DNA of 64,000 bases from Kuschelorhynchus macadamiae. Taxonomy: Eukaryota; Arthropoda; Insecta; Coleoptera; Curculionidae. Shown piece after piece: positions 45,688-57,895 of this stretch. The stretch covers positions 948,371 to 1,012,370 of the forward strand of contig JAUTXW010000884.1 in the NCBI GenBank assembly GCA_030620095.1, in the 5' to 3' direction. The notes beneath the pieces are model-generated. The model was not told where the DNA came from and did no database searches. It worked only from the letters and a program-made list of their open reading frames with translations. Both the position numbers and the translations under genes were made by a program. Each line of letters opens with the position of its first letter. Position 1 is the stretch's first letter.

Positions 45688-47220
45688 CATATGGAGTATA
45701 GGCGTATAAATACTCGGGTTTCTAGATTTTCATAATAGATATACTTGGTTCAGTAGAGTTTTAATACACCCAGTAACATGACCTTTTAAGAATTTCTGTA
45801 AGATTATTTAATTTTTAGAATTTCTGAACTGCATTTGTACTATTTCATTTATATCACTATTAAAATCATAAATATAAATTGTTGATTTCACTTTGTTTCT
45901 TCATTTAGAAGTACATACATATACTTCTATTTTAGCAAACCATCTTTTAAATACATTTATTTTACTTAGATTATTGTAAATAAATAGAATTGTGGGCTTT
46001 TAACTTTTATAATTTAAAAGAGAAAGTGTATGGCCTGGATATTTAGAATAGAAGCTAGAAATAAGAATGCCTTTATTTAATGTTTGTACACTACAGATGC
46101 TAACTTGTAACTTTTGGTTAGATGTTTGTGTAAAAAAACATTAAAATTAAATATACTTTTTAACTGTTGTATATGTGGATGATGTTGAATACAAGTTTTA
46201 AAGCCTTTTATAAAGGCAACTGTGGTTGTATATATTAGTTAATGAATTTTGATTTTTTTTTATTATACTAACCCCCAAATCTAGTAAAAATGGTTGCAAA
46301 AGTTCTGTGTTTTTCTTTTACAAAATGTTTGGCTGCTGGCATTATTTTTTATGACAATTCATAATAAATCGATTTTTACATACAAAATGTATTTTACTAT
46401 TTTACACAGTCTTTGATGACTATTTAAATTTAGTCCTGCATGAGGCAGGTACTATTTGTTTCCTTGCTTCTACACATTTTTGCATTTTTTTTAAGTTTGT
46501 TTCTTGTACATTAATCTTAACTGTAATGTCCTCTTTAAGGGGCATTATTCAGTTAGGTTAGCATAACCTTTAATCCATTGTTTTTTTAGAAGATACTGAA
46601 AATATAGTCTAGTTTCGTACAGAACATGTGATTTAATTAATTAGTTCCTTAATAGATTTTTGTGGACAAAATAATTTTTACCGTTTTTTTTTTAAATTAA
46701 TTTGTCTAATAGGCATTGTTATCAAATTGGCTGATCATAAATCATTTATATTTTGGATCCATGTCAGGTTAAAAAGTTGTTTTATGTTTATCCTAACGAA
46801 AAACTGACAGTATCATTAAAAACGAAAATTATGCAAATCTGTCTTTTAGCAACAATATATATTCAGCCGAAAATTAGATTTTCGACGATGTATCACAAGT
46901 TAACTTTTTTTTTTTTTTGAAGATGGCGGATGTTTTGAAAATTCAACATTGCCACTTTATATCAATTTTTACAAAATACTTGTTTTAAACAGTCCCTAAT
47001 AAGCATGTTTTTATTTTTTTAAGACACTTCAATTTAAAAACCTTTTGGGGGAATAATAGAATTTTTAAGTTTTTTTCACAGTCATAGAGGTCATTATTGG
47101 CAGGTGTCCCATATTGAGAGAAATACCAAACATGACGTATACTCCGACGCACGGATCTTGGGCTGCAACGTTTAAAAAGACCGGACGGTAAAACCCATAA
47201 AACAAAAACACATCGATATG

Positions 47221-47221
<1 letters not shown>
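45688..47221. other. Pinin 3' UTR and repeat fragments; no further gene
   Basis: AT-rich. Possible polyadenylation signals occur near 45977 and 46362. At 46880-46950 a TATCACAAGTT, T-run, GAAGATGGCGGATG block resembles the terminal repeats of the 24.7 kb mariner, so a transposon scrap lies here. Confidence 0.5.

Positions 47222-47287
<66 letters not shown>
47222..47287. repeat. (TA)n microsatellite
   Basis: About 66 bp TA, abutting a LINE fragment. Confidence 0.97.
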
Positions 47288-47289
<2 letters not shown>

Positions 47290-47299
47290 TATACTAATA

Positions 47300-48747
47300 A
47301 TATTCTTAAAAAATGTAAGTTTTACTTGTGTAGTGTTTGTACATATTTAATTAACTTGTCTTTCACTGAATGTGTGTTTCCCAAAAAGCTTAAACTTGCA
47401 GCGGTGATTCCTATTTATAAAAAGGGTAATCCGAATGACTACAGTAACTATTTGCCAGTAAGTTTGTTGTCAGGTATATCCAAGATATTTGAACTTAGTA
47501 TAAAGGACAGGTTAATTGACTTTTTTGAAAAGAATACCCTACTATCTGAGGCGCAACACGGGTTTACAAAACAGAAGAGTACTGAAACAATTGATAAAAA
47601 GTTATACTTTTGATATGGTAAACCATCAGATTTTGTTGTCGAAACTATCAAGATACGGTGTTCGAGGTCAATTTCTTCAATCGCTTGAATCTTACCTTAA
47701 AGAGCGTTTTCAATATGTAAAAACTAACAATGAAAATAGTACATTTAAACTTATAACTCGGGGCGTTCCCCAGGGCTCAATTTTGGGGCCCTTACTATAT
47801 TTGATAATGACCTTATTTTTTATCTTTCTAAAGACACATCAGACGTTTTTCCTGTTTGTTATGCGGACGATACTAACATTCTGATGGTTGGGCCTGATCT
47901 ACCATCTCTTAAGGTTATCGCTGAAAATTTTTATAGAAAAATAATATCCTGGTCAGAGAAGAATAATTTAATATTGAATAAGGCCAAAACGAATGTTCTT
48001 TGTTTTACACACTCAAAAAGACAAACTGACAATAGTGTTGCATTGTTTGAATTAACCTGACATGCTTGCGCCCATAAGTGAAACGATACTCATATTGATG
48101 CATTATGTAGTAGGCTTCGGAGAACCTGTTATGCATTAAGCTATCTTAGGAATCACTGTGGTCAGGACACTTTGTTGACTTTATACTACGCTAATTTTCA
48201 CTGTCATGTCAAATATGGCATTTTGATTTGAGGCAGAGGTAAAGAAAGCAGACGGGTCTTTCTATTGCAGAAATACGCGTTAAGGATAATAGGCGGTCTT
48301 TTACATAGAGAATCTTGTAGGACGCTGTTCAGGGGTTTCAAAATTTAAACAGTTTTTGACCAGTACATTCTGGAAGTATGTCTTTATGCATTCAAAAATA
48401 AATTGCTACTTCAGTCAAATTGACCATCCCACAATTACAATACACGTGCTAAAGACCTGCTGTTGCCCGATAGTCATCGTACGTCTTTTTTTTAGAAAAG
48501 CACTTTATATGCTGCTTGTAAATTTTATAATGCGCTTGATGATGATCTTCGTAAATCCCGCAGTATTCCTATTTTCAGAAATAAAGTCAAGAAATTGCTT
48601 TTGGGAAAAATTATTATTCTTTTCGCGATTTTTTTGTATAACCTGACATGTTTTTGCTTTGTTTTTTTTGTAGCTTTGGCTTTTTCTCCAATTATTGTAC
48701 ACTGTATATTTTTTGTATATTGCACTTTTCAATTGAGGAAATAAAAC

Positions 48748-48762
<15 letters not shown>
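47300..48762 (+). pseudogene. 5'-truncated, broken LINE (RT)
   Basis: Plus strand. TECVFPKKLKLAAVIPIYKK, NDYSNYLPVSLLSGISKIFE and AQHGFTKQKSTET, then after a deletion/frameshift near 47600 FDMVNHQILLSKLSRYGV and TRGVPQGSILGPLLY. Then after another frameshift near 47790-47860 YADDTNILM, WSEKNNLILNKAKT and a weak C-terminus. It ends with AATAAAACATTATTATTATTA, an ATT-repeat tail that runs into a (TA)n array. The fingers-to-palm deletion removes residues between the KSTET and FDMVN motifs. Confidence 0.85.

Positions 48763-48793
<31 letters not shown>
48762..48793. repeat. (TA)n microsatellite between two LINE 3' ends
   Basis: Short TA array directly joined to the ATT tail of the plus-strand LINE on its left and to the 3' end of a minus-strand LINE on its right. 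Confidence 0.95.
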
Positions 48794-48794
<1 letters not shown>

Positions 48795-48796
<2 letters not shown>

Positions 48797-50147
48797 CAAA
48801 TTCAAATATATTACATGTAAAGATACAAAATAGTATTCACACAAGTCAATTTATGCAATAAAATGTAGACAAATAAATATATTAAACAGAGAACATAACA
48901 TAATTTTACATATAATTTTTTAAAAACTGTCAATTAAGACTTCCTAACTAAAGCATAAGGACAAACAAAAACATTACATTAAAAATTTTAATTAAAATAT
49001 TCCTCTATGCTATAAAAGGAACTCTGGAGTAAGAGGGACCTGACAGAAGACCGGAAGCGTTCAAGCGGCAAAGCTCTTATACCTACACGTAGGCAGTTAT
49101 AGAGCTTCACTGCAAGAAAACCAGGCCTACTCTAGCCCCTTCCAAGTCTACAATGAAGGGTTACCAGATTGTTCTTTTTTCTGGTATCAAGGTTATGTAA
49201 TTCTCCATGTGTCTTATATAGTCCCTCATTTTGCTTTACGTATAGAAGATTCTCCAAAATATAAACACTAGGAAAGGTAAGTACTCTCAGTTCAGAAAAG
49301 GCATGCCTGCAGTCGTCCCTATATCCAAAACCAGTAATTTAACTCTCCTTTGGATACCAAACACTAGCTGCGTGGGACGATCCGCCCCATATTAAAATGC
49401 CATATAACATGATGCTATGCAACAGGGAAAAGTATGCCACTTCTACCAGAAACACACCCACACAGTCTTCTCACCACAAACACACTACTAGCAAGTTTAC
49501 TACACACACTCTCGACATGCGAGTCCCATTTAAGCTTTTCATCCATCCAAACATCCAAGAATTTTACCTTTTCTACATCATTTCAGTGAACGGTATTCCT
49601 CAGGGAGAAGATCAGTTCTTGCGTTTTGTAGACATTTAATAGTAGTTTATTTGACTGGAACCACTCCCGGACCTCAGCACGCGCCACAGACAGCCCCTGC
49701 CGTGTAATCTGCTCCGTCTCGCCAGTAACATATAATGCAGTGTTATTCGCGCAAACAGCACACATTTCTCTGGAGTATCGATCAAATGAAGATCATTAAT
49801 AAAAACCAGAAAAAGAATTGGCCCAAGCACCGAATCCTGGGGGACCTCAATATCAATACTCGCTGGTGCAGATGACACTCCTTCCACTCGTACAGTCTGG
49901 CTTCGATTTTTGAGATGGGACTCAACTAATTGGAGGCTTTTGTCGTTAAAGGTATAATGTTTGAGCTTACGTATTAGGAGATCATGTGTGACACAATCAA
50001 ACGCTTTGCTCAAGTCACAGAAAAGAGTTGAAAAGTATAAACGATTTTCAAAAGCCTCCAATATGCTCTCAGTAAGCTCTAAGATAGCCAATGAGGTGTT
50101 TTTCCTCTGTCTGAAACCAAACTGACTCGCAGAAAAGACTTTTATCC

Positions 50148-50150
<3 letters not shown>
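48795..50150 (-). pseudogene. 5'-truncated, broken LINE (RT), minus strand
   Basis: Minus strand. FCDLSKAFDCVTHDLLIRKL, VPQDSVLGPILFLVFINDLH (canonical PQGS changed to PQDS) and, in another frame, VCANNTALYVTGETE, where the catalytic YADD has become ANN. Then WFQSNKLLLNVYKTQ. The upstream end QFGFRQRKNTSLAI-like near 50100 abuts a TA array. The remainder to 48795 is decayed C-terminus and 3' UTR. Confidence 0.82.
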
Positions 50151-50153
<3 letters not shown>

Positions 50154-50192
<39 letters not shown>

Positions 50193-50207
50193 ATATATAT
50201 ATCTATA

Positions 50208-50262
<55 letters not shown>
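50154..50262. repeat. (TA)n microsatellite, interrupted
   Basis: TA array with several CTATATCT interruptions. Confidence 0.95.
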
Positions 50263-50264
<2 letters not shown>

Positions 50265-50302
50265 CTTTATTTATTTTTTTTTCTAGAGAAATTAATGCTA
50301 TT

Positions 50303-50467
50303 ATGTCTAATTTGACAAATGAAGAGCACGCAGACATACATTTTTTACGTGTACATGACATTGGAACTTTCCAGATAGTGGACCACCCAGCAGGAGTGGT
50401 TTCTCCAAACGCTGATTTACTTGTAATGTTGTGTTTTGTAAATATCTATCTAAAAATCTATCAGTGA
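50303..50467 (+). pseudogene. N-terminal scrap of a mariner-like transposase
   Basis: A 54-residue frame beginning MSNLTNEEHADIHFLRVHDI then GTFQIVDHPAG. Insect mariner relatives start TNEExADxHFxYG..., and the GTFQxxxxxAGRPR block normally lies some 50 residues later, so an internal deletion has joined the two. It probably belongs with the C-terminal scrap at 51690-52020. Confidence 0.55.
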
Positions 50468-50469
50468 CC

Positions 50470-51035
50470 CTAAAATGATACAGAATGATCTCAATAGGCT
50501 AGAGAATTGGTGTGAACGTAATTTCTTAAAGCTCAATGTTAATAAATGTAAAATCATGAGATTCTACAAAATACAAACGCCTGTGATATTTTCTTATATT
50601 ATCTGTGATAATGCGTTGCAATTTGCAATAACGTTTAACGACCTAGGTGTAATTTTTGAACGTGAGCTGAGTTTTAATCAACATATTGATATGATAGTTA
50701 CTAGAAGTTTTAGAATGTTAGGTTTTTTAAAAAGAAATTGTATGTATATAGACGATATCAAAGCTCTAAAAACACTATAATTCATTGGTTAGAAGTATAT
50801 TGGAATATGCATCTATTGTTTGGTTACCGATTTATCAAGCCCACATAAATCGTTTAGAAAGGGCAGTCCAAATTTGTAAAGTTTATTCTGTTTAAGCAAC
50901 ATATATATACCATACACCGACATATCGAGAGATTCGCCTATTATTAGTTGGATACTCTAGCCTAGAAAAGAACACCTTTTTATTTTTCTTCCATAGGTTA
51001 ATTAATGGGCACATTGACTGTGAAGAACTCTTAAA
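50470..51035 (+). pseudogene. LINE fragment (post-RT region)
   Basis: LNRLENWCERNFLKLNVNKC, FNDLGVIFERELSFNQHID and RMLGFLKRN match the segment after YADD in jockey-type LINEs, and are strikingly like the region at 61150-61223 on the minus strand. Further down, VRSILEYASIVWLP-like and LINGHIDCEELL-like words are readable. The copy is flanked on both sides by (TA)n arrays. Confidence 0.8.
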
Positions 51036-51037
51036 AG

Positions 51038-51041
<4 letters not shown>

Positions 51042-51121
<80 letters not shown>
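51042..51121. repeat. (TA)n microsatellite
   Basis: About 80 bp TA between the LINE fragment and the hairpin. Confidence 0.97.
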
Positions 51122-51126
<5 letters not shown>

Positions 51127-51311
51127 TTCTAAATTGAAATTTCTTGGTCAGTTTGTGTTGAAATAAATTAGCTCACATTGTTTTTTTGAACAAAAAAAGG
51201 CCTAAAAAAAGGTCGAAACGTTAAGAAAAATGTTCAAAAAGACAATGTGAGCTAATTTATTTCAACACAAACTGACCTAAAACCAAGAAATTTCAATTTA
51301 GAAATATATTA
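51121..51311. repeat. Long hairpin (foldback) between two TA arrays
   Basis: Left arm 51120-51191 and right arm 51230-51311 are inverse: AATATATTTCTAAATTG, AAATTTCTTGG, TCAGTTTGTGTTGAAATAAA and GCTCACATTGT blocks all pair. Only a small insertion (CTAAAA) disturbs the right arm. The loop (about 38 nt) contains GGTCGAAACGTT, the GAAAC box of the hammerhead-bearing repeats. Confidence 0.9.
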
Positions 51312-51342
51312 TAATATTAGGAGGTCAAAGAGGATATACCAA

Positions 51343-51482
<140 letters not shown>

Positions 51483-51689
51483 AAATAATGAAAACTTTAC
51501 AGATATTGACATTTTTAATATATCACTTAATCAAATAAAACACAATGTATTTTAAATTGTTTAGTTTGTAGAATTGTAGTTTATTTGTGTACTATTTGGA
51601 AATTTTATTCTGTAATGTACAGTTGATAAATAAATAAAAATTCTTTATTTGAGCAACGAGTTTTATTTAGTGATACAAGTCTGCAATTT

Positions 51690-52020
51690 CTTCAGCAGCA
51701 TCTTTTTGAAAATGTCTGTAATGAAATGTTCCTGCACCACCTGGACATTTTAGTATGGAAGTCCACAAATTTTAGAACGGAATGTTCAACAGCCGTTCGA
51801 TATGTCGAGGGGAACTTCAGCCATGACCTGCTAGGTCCCCTGATCTAAACGGTAGATTTCTTTTTTTGGGGATACCTAAAATCTTTGGTTTACCAAACGC
51901 CCATACCTACAGAAAAAGAGCTAAGAAGTCGAATTATAGCTTGATGCCAGAGTATTCACAATACTGCAGGATTTTTCAGTCTACGAGGACGAATGTTTTT
52001 ATTAATTAATAAAGAAATCG
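51690..52020 (+). pseudogene. C-terminal scrap of a mariner-like transposase
   Basis: In shifting frames: APPGHFSMEVHKF, PARSPDLNGRF, then DFFFWGYLKSLVYQTPIPTE and KELRSRIIA. The order and the WGYLKSLVY box are those of an insect mariner relative with a PARSPDLNPLDFFLWG core. The third catalytic residue region is damaged (SPDLNGRF). A 23 bp block just downstream (52035-52057) recurs inverted at 57911-57933. Confidence 0.75.
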
Positions 52021-52059
52021 TGTTTTCTGGGATTCAAATTGGAATTACTATCCGACGTT

Positions 52060-52965
52060 TCCCCTTCGATTGCAAGAGGTATCTTAGATATCTTTACTGC
52101 ACGAGATCTGAACACTGAATAACATCAAAGAGATTCAGGCGGGCTTTTGGTTCAGATATGTAGATGACACTTTTGTTGTTTAGCCTCATGGAGAGGATAA
52201 TATCACATTTCTGGACCACCTTAGTCAACAACATCATAATATCAAGTTCACAATGGAAATTGAATCTAATGGAACGATTTCCATTGTAGATGTATTTGTT
52301 TAAAGAAAGGAAAATGGTACATTAGGATATTCCGTATATAGAAAACCGACGCATACAAATAGCTAATTAAATGCAAATTCCCACCACCATCCAGCACAAA
52401 ACAAACCGGTTAATTCATTAATTTTTAGAGCTATTTCGACTTCTGATCAACATCGGAAATATCGAAACCGACCGAAGCTCTCAGAGGGAATAGCTATTGC
52501 ACTAAAGATATTACGCGTTCAATTAAAACATAGTAACCCAACTACGCCAAAGGGGAATAATGAGAATCCACTGTTATTCATCCCTACACACATGGCACTA
52601 CAGACATAATAGGACTTCGGCGGTCCAACATACGTACAATCTTCAACACATATAAGAAGATTAGACAATGCTTGTGATCCCCGAAAAAGATTTGTATCTT
52701 TTCAAACAGGAGTACATAAAATCCCTTCCTGCTGTGAGAAGTGTATGTGGGAGAAACAGAACGCTCAATATTAACTAGACTTAAGGAGCATGAACAATGT
52801 ATTAAAAAAAACAAACTGTTCAATCTGCTGTAGCTGAACACCAGCATACCACTGGTCATATTATAAATGTAAAGGAAACCAAGGTTTCTAGCATCAGTTC
52901 CAGGATTTTATAAACGAAAAATTATACAGTGTACTAAGTACAATGTAAAAATACAAATATTTCAA
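52060..52965 (+). pseudogene. Penelope-like element: RT end and GIY-YIG endonuclease
   Basis: Plus strand. AGFWFRYVDDTFVV (catalytic YVDD), FLDHLSQQHHNIKFTMEIES, RKENGTLGYSVYRKPTHTNS and NANSHHHPAQNKPVN are diagnostic Penelope motifs. Near 52735 VYVGETERSILTRLKEHEQ and AVAEHQHTTGHII give the GIY-YIG endonuclease that only Penelope-type retroelements carry. Stops (for example after VV and in DVFV) and frameshifts make it inactive. About 150 bp downstream is a hammerhead-like core, as in the terminal repeats of this class. Confidence 0.88.
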
Positions 52966-53108
52966 TATAGATACGGGTTACGGTTTACATCACACGTGAA
53001 ACCGATCTTCACACAAGGTCTCGGTTCGGCGAGCAAAAGTCGGGTATAAAAACCCGTCTGAATCTCTTCGAGCTCATTCAGTGTTCAGATATCACTGAGT
53101 AAAGATCC

Positions 53109-53143
53109 CTGAAAAAGCCTGGTGCAATCGAAGGCGAAATGTC
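53109..53143 (+). ncRNA. Degenerate hammerhead-ribozyme-like core
   Basis: CTGAAAA, a stem GCCT/AGGC with an 11 nt loop, then GAAAT and GTCGC. The G of the CTGANGA box is lost. Its position downstream of a Penelope GIY-YIG region supports the identification. Confidence 0.42.
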
Positions 53144-53660
53144 GCATAATGCGTCATCCAATGGATAAAAATCAGTTTTTGATATGCCGCGTACGAAAAA
53201 AAAATATACTTAAGGTTACACGTCACTGCCGTTGCTATGGCCAACTTATAAAATGAGCAGGCGAGCTCAAACATGTCAACTCGTTCAACATAGCAACTGC
53301 TTTAGTTTTAGAACTATATATAAGCTTTTTTGGTGGAAATATTGTATGTAAGGTAGGTAGGTGCCTTTTAGATAATATATTAAATTCATTTTTCAAATTG
53401 CTATTTCATAGCTGGCCATGTAATTTAAAGTGATATGTAAAATTTATGCAAAATTTCTAAATTTTTTGGGTTCAGAAAAAAACTGTCAATATGGTTCTTA
53501 TAAATTTATCGTTTTTAAGTAGTTTGTATTGTCTCAAACAAGTCTATCAAAAACTTAATATGCTCAGATTTGCACAAGTAATTAAATTATTTATTTTTAG
53601 TTACCGATATGGCAATAAAAAAAAGCGATATTTTTGAAGTGTGGGTTTCGGCGGAAAAAC
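53144..53660. other. No gene seen
   Basis: Between the Penelope remnant and the second Transib-like gene. I searched for a CACWGTG heptamer marking a left Transib end and found none I would defend. Confidence 0.4.
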
Positions 53661-55441
53661 TAACAAACATGGCGCTGTCTTGACAAAAATTTTAAATTTC
53701 CTAAATATATCTCAGGACTCAAAATATACTGAAAAAGAATGTCGTGAAGTTTCATACTTTTGTTTATCCGTTGACAAGAAGTGACAGAAATCTGCACGTA
53801 TACGTGACCGTTTTTTGCGCGATTACAAAGAGTGACTTGAACAAGAAATATACATGACGGAGGCTTTAAGATCATATATAGAACACCCTAGAATTGTTCA
53901 AAATCATGTTACTGGACAAAGACCTGGCCGTCCTCAGTTACCTTTTCAAGAATGCAGTACAAAAACAAAAAAAAAAAGGGAGTCGAAGATGTACATAAAA
54001 ATTACAGCTATGAGGAATTACCTTTCGCCACTCAACAGTTGACACATTTTTCAGTAAAAGACAAGTCTAAGGCTTTACCGTGCCAGCAAGCTTTAGCGTT
54101 TTATTTAGATTTATCTTTAACAGAGTGAAAATACAATATTTTGCGTTCTGTTGTAAATAACTTACACAAAGACTGTTTTCCTCGAATAGCTATCGTCCGG
54201 GAGTATAGAAATCAGCTACTGCCACAAAATATTGATTTTGCTGAGTGAGGTGCGGAACTAAATTTACAAGAATTATTAAATCTAACAGTTCATAGAATAC
54301 TAAAAAATCTTAAAGATTGTTCTTATTTATCTGAGGGTGCTTTAGTAAATTTGGTTTGTAAATATGGATTTGAAACCACAAAAGTTTGAAAATTCCGAAA
54401 TGACTGATAAACATTTATTTCTAGTGGCTCTGTCACCTATTCAACTTTTGAATACGCAGACTGGTCAAGTTATTTGGGCTCATCCCAGAACTTCCTCAAC
54501 CTTCTTTTGCAGACCAGTTAAATTCATATACGCCAAAGAAAGCTCAAAATTAGTTTTGGAAGAAGAATCTAAAATTAAGACCAATATAAGTAATTTATCT
54601 GATTTTGAAATATTATTCGAGGGAAAAAGCCTTTGTGTAAGTTACTGTTTGCTTCTGACAATGTTGGATGGTAGTACTATTAATACTTTGTCGAATACCA
54701 ACGCTACACAGAAATGTTTTATCTGCGGAGCGTCACCAAAAGAGATGAATTTAGAAATCGTTACTAAAAAACCCGTAAAGCCTGAGAACTATAATTTCGG
54801 CCTATTCTATATATCATATCGACTGCCCTTAAAAACTTGGCAGGTTAGGGGGTCTGACAATAAAGAAATATACGAAAGTATAAACCAAAACCTGGTTATG
54901 GATCGACGAATGACGGTAATACAGCGAGAAGGTTTTTTAGTAACGTTAATCTTAGTTCCTCAGTAATCGGTGTCGACAAAGAATTAATAACAAAATTTTC
55001 AATTATTTTACGTACAATTGCTAGTGGTAAGAAAATTAATGTAGTTAGATTTGGCAAGTTGCTTGATGAGACAAGAATATTATATTTGAAGCTCTACAGT
55101 TGGTACTATATGCTTAGTAGTGTACACAAACTACTAGTGCACGGAAAAGATATAATCCAACATTTTGATCTTCCGATTGGCCAATTGGCTACGAAAATTT
55201 CTCATTCAAGAAAATCTTCAAGAATCAATACAAACTAAGATATAATGACCTTATTATTAATAACCTCCAATCTATTTATAACCTCCGTCAGACAAAAATG
55301 TTCCAGACAAACCGAAGATCTTTGTGGCATCGAAGAATATACAATTAAATCTCCTTCGATACTGGACGATAATGGTTTTAATATACCTATGGTCACAATA
55401 GATAGTGATGAGGAAGATACATCAACTAGCGATAGTGAATA
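53660..55441 (+). pseudogene. Second Transib/RAG1-like transposase, diverged and dead
   Basis: Collinear with the gene at 15.0-17.1 kb but clearly a different lineage. Fragments in order: KECREVSYFCLSVDKK; RPGRPQLPFQEC (53920); KYGFETTK at the first catalytic site, where the relative has KWGGDGSSG, so Asp is lost; RTSSTFFCRPVKF; TMLDGSTIN (second Asp kept); CFICGASPKEMN; TWQVRG; NDGNTARRF in another frame; WYYMLSSVHKLLVHG; PIGQLATK then directly SHSRK. The roughly 20-residue stretch holding the catalytic Glu is deleted. Ends DSDEEDTSTSDSE and stop at 55441. At least four stops or frameshifts. Confidence 0.8.
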
Positions 55442-55608
55442 GGTTTACATAGAAACATGCTTGCTTTGCTTTTGTCTTTTCTCGATAAATTTTGAATTGT
55501 TTTTTTTACTGTTTAGACGTTTACCAGCAAATTTCTTTATGTTAGATTAATTGGTGTTCGTCTAAGTTAGGCTATATATGTGAAAGATATAATAGGGTTT
55601 AGTTTTTA

Positions 55609-57895
55609 ATGATAGCAGATTTGTTTTTTCCCCAAATATTTGTCAAAAAAATTAAAGTTTTGAATTCTGTTTTATTAAAAAACTTAATTAATTTGGGCGA
55701 AGAAAGAAAAGAAAAAATGGTCTATAAATATATACCAAATTTGTTTGAAAATCTTTGTTGGTTTAGGATGGTGGATTTTTGTCTACAAAAGTTACTTGAA
55801 ATAAGAAATATTGCATTTCCAGAGCGTCGTGGAACTGTTGGTGAATTGCATGCACCTAGAGTGGAGTGGTTTGGCCCCGATCTTCAGGTAATGAGAGAAC
55901 TGCGTACCCTCAATAGCCTTGGCCGTGAGTCTGACTGTCCTCTGTTAAAGGAGGACCTTAGGTTATGTAGGCAGAATTACAGAAGTGCAATAGTTGAAGC
56001 CAAAAAGAAAGCAAACAGTGACTACATAAAGGATTCTGATAATCCCTGTAAGGCTGCATGGGAAGTTATCAACAACAATAGGAAGCGTACTGGACAGGGG
56101 GTGACTTCGAGTGTGGATCTGGAGGCTGGAGATCTGAACGATTTTTTTGCAGAGGTGGCGGAATCAGTCGTGTCGGCTTTGCCACAGTCTAATCAGACTC
56201 ATCAATGGTACATGGAGCACTTACATCCAAGTCTTCAGCAGAGTAAGTTTTTCTTTCGAAGTGTTAGTTTCATTGAGGTCAGGGATGCAATAGATGGAAT
56301 AAAAAAGAAACATAGCAGACTTTTATGAACTAAACATCATTTTAATCAAAACTATGAAAAGCATTCTTACTGTTCCCCTGACAAAGTTATATAATGCCTG
56401 CATTGAACAAGACGTGTACCCGCATGCTTTTAAAATCAGCAGGACTGTCCCAATCTTCAAGAAGGGTGATCCAGGTTTACCCGATAATTATAGGCCTATC
56501 TCACTAATTCCTATTCTATCCAAAATATTCGAGGTCCTGTTAAGAGATCAGATGTGCGATTACTTTGAGACAAACGGTATACTTACAGATGAGCAGTTTG
56601 GATTCAGGAGGGGGAAGTCCACCGTAATGGCTCTGAATAGGCTGTGTGAGGGCATAGTTGCAGGCTTTGAAAAGGGAGATTTTGTGGGTGCTGCCTTCTG
56701 CGATCTCTCCAAGGCCTTCGACTGTGTATCGCATAGCATCCTCTTGGAAAAGCTTAACTACTATGGAGTGGAGCCATCAGGTTGCCGTTTGATTCAGAGT
56801 TATCTCACAGAGAGACGACAGGTGACTTCTTTCCAGGGAAAAGTATCGGAGGAGATAGTCATGAGGCACGGAGTCCCGCAGGGTTCAATCCTTGGCCCCT
56901 TACTATTTCTTATATATGTCAATGTTCTGCCATCCTCATTGCAGACTGGTGAGGTCACCTTGTACGCAGACGATACCAGCTTCCTGTTGCGGTGTAAGGA
57001 CTGTGAGGTTTTGAGAGAACAGATAAAGAACTGTATCGATGGGGTCAATCACTGAGGCAACATGGGGTCGTCAACAATCCCAAACAAGTCAGGTTTTTTG
57101 GAGTCACTCTAGATCCTAAGCTCACTTTTGAAAGTCATGTCGACATCATTTCTAGGAAGATAGCCTCTGGAATTTTTGTGCTGTGGAACCTGCCAAGGTT
57201 TGCCCACCAAAGTGTATGTCTTACAGCTTATCATGCTCTTGTTCACTCTGTATGTGTTTATGGGCTACTTGCCTGGGGACATTCGGCTCATGCTGCGAGA
57301 GTCTTCTCCCTGCAGCGGAGGGCAGTCAGAGTTGTGGCTCAGGTTGGATATCGAGATGATGCCAGGCCGCATTTTAGACACTTAAATATCCTAACACTAC
57401 CAGGACATTATATTTATGAGTCAGTAAGTTATGCCTTAAAAAATCAAGATAAATTTGGTAGAGTAGATAATCAACATCATTATGACACAAGATCACATAA
57501 TGACTTATGTATACAGTTTCTGAGACTTGGAAGGTCATGGAATGCGACTCTGCACTTTGCGCCTGCCTTCTTTAATAAATTGCCTGCTGGGATCAAGGGA
57601 TTGCCAATAAAAAAGCTTAAATCTGTGATAAAGAAGTATTTATTGGGGAAGGTATTTTATAGTTTTAAGGATTTTTTAAACTGTAATGTGACTGAGGCTG
57701 ACTTTTCACCGTATTAAAAGAGTGGTTGTGTAGTTTAGTGTAGGTACCTATGTTACTAGTTTTATAGATGTCTGCTTATTTTAGTATTAAATTTTAATCT
57801 ATATTAATGTTTTTCTGGTACTGTAGGACTGACTTTTGTAAAAAACTTTTGTTTTGACAATAATAAACTGTTCTATTCTATTCTAATGTACTATA
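55609..57895 (+). mobile_element. 5'-truncated LINE with jockey/CR1-type RT
   Basis: Plus strand. Frame 1 (to 56328): a linker with KAAWEVINNNRKR, DLNDFFAEVAESVVSALP. After a frameshift near 56310, frame 2 (56354-57055): ISRTVPIFKKGDPGLPDNYR, PISLIPILSKIFEV, EQFGFRRGKSTVMA, FCDLSKAFDCVSHSILLEKL, RHGVPQGSILGPLLFLIYVN and LYADDTSFLL (catalytic YADD). A stop and frameshift near 57055, then a C-terminus (57178-57717) with LAWGHSAHAARVFSLQRRAV and HYDTRSHNDL. The 3' end is AATAAACTG followed by TTCTA repeats. Same clade as the 31-33.6 kb LINE. The exact 5' junction lies somewhere in 55600-55800. Confidence 0.9.
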
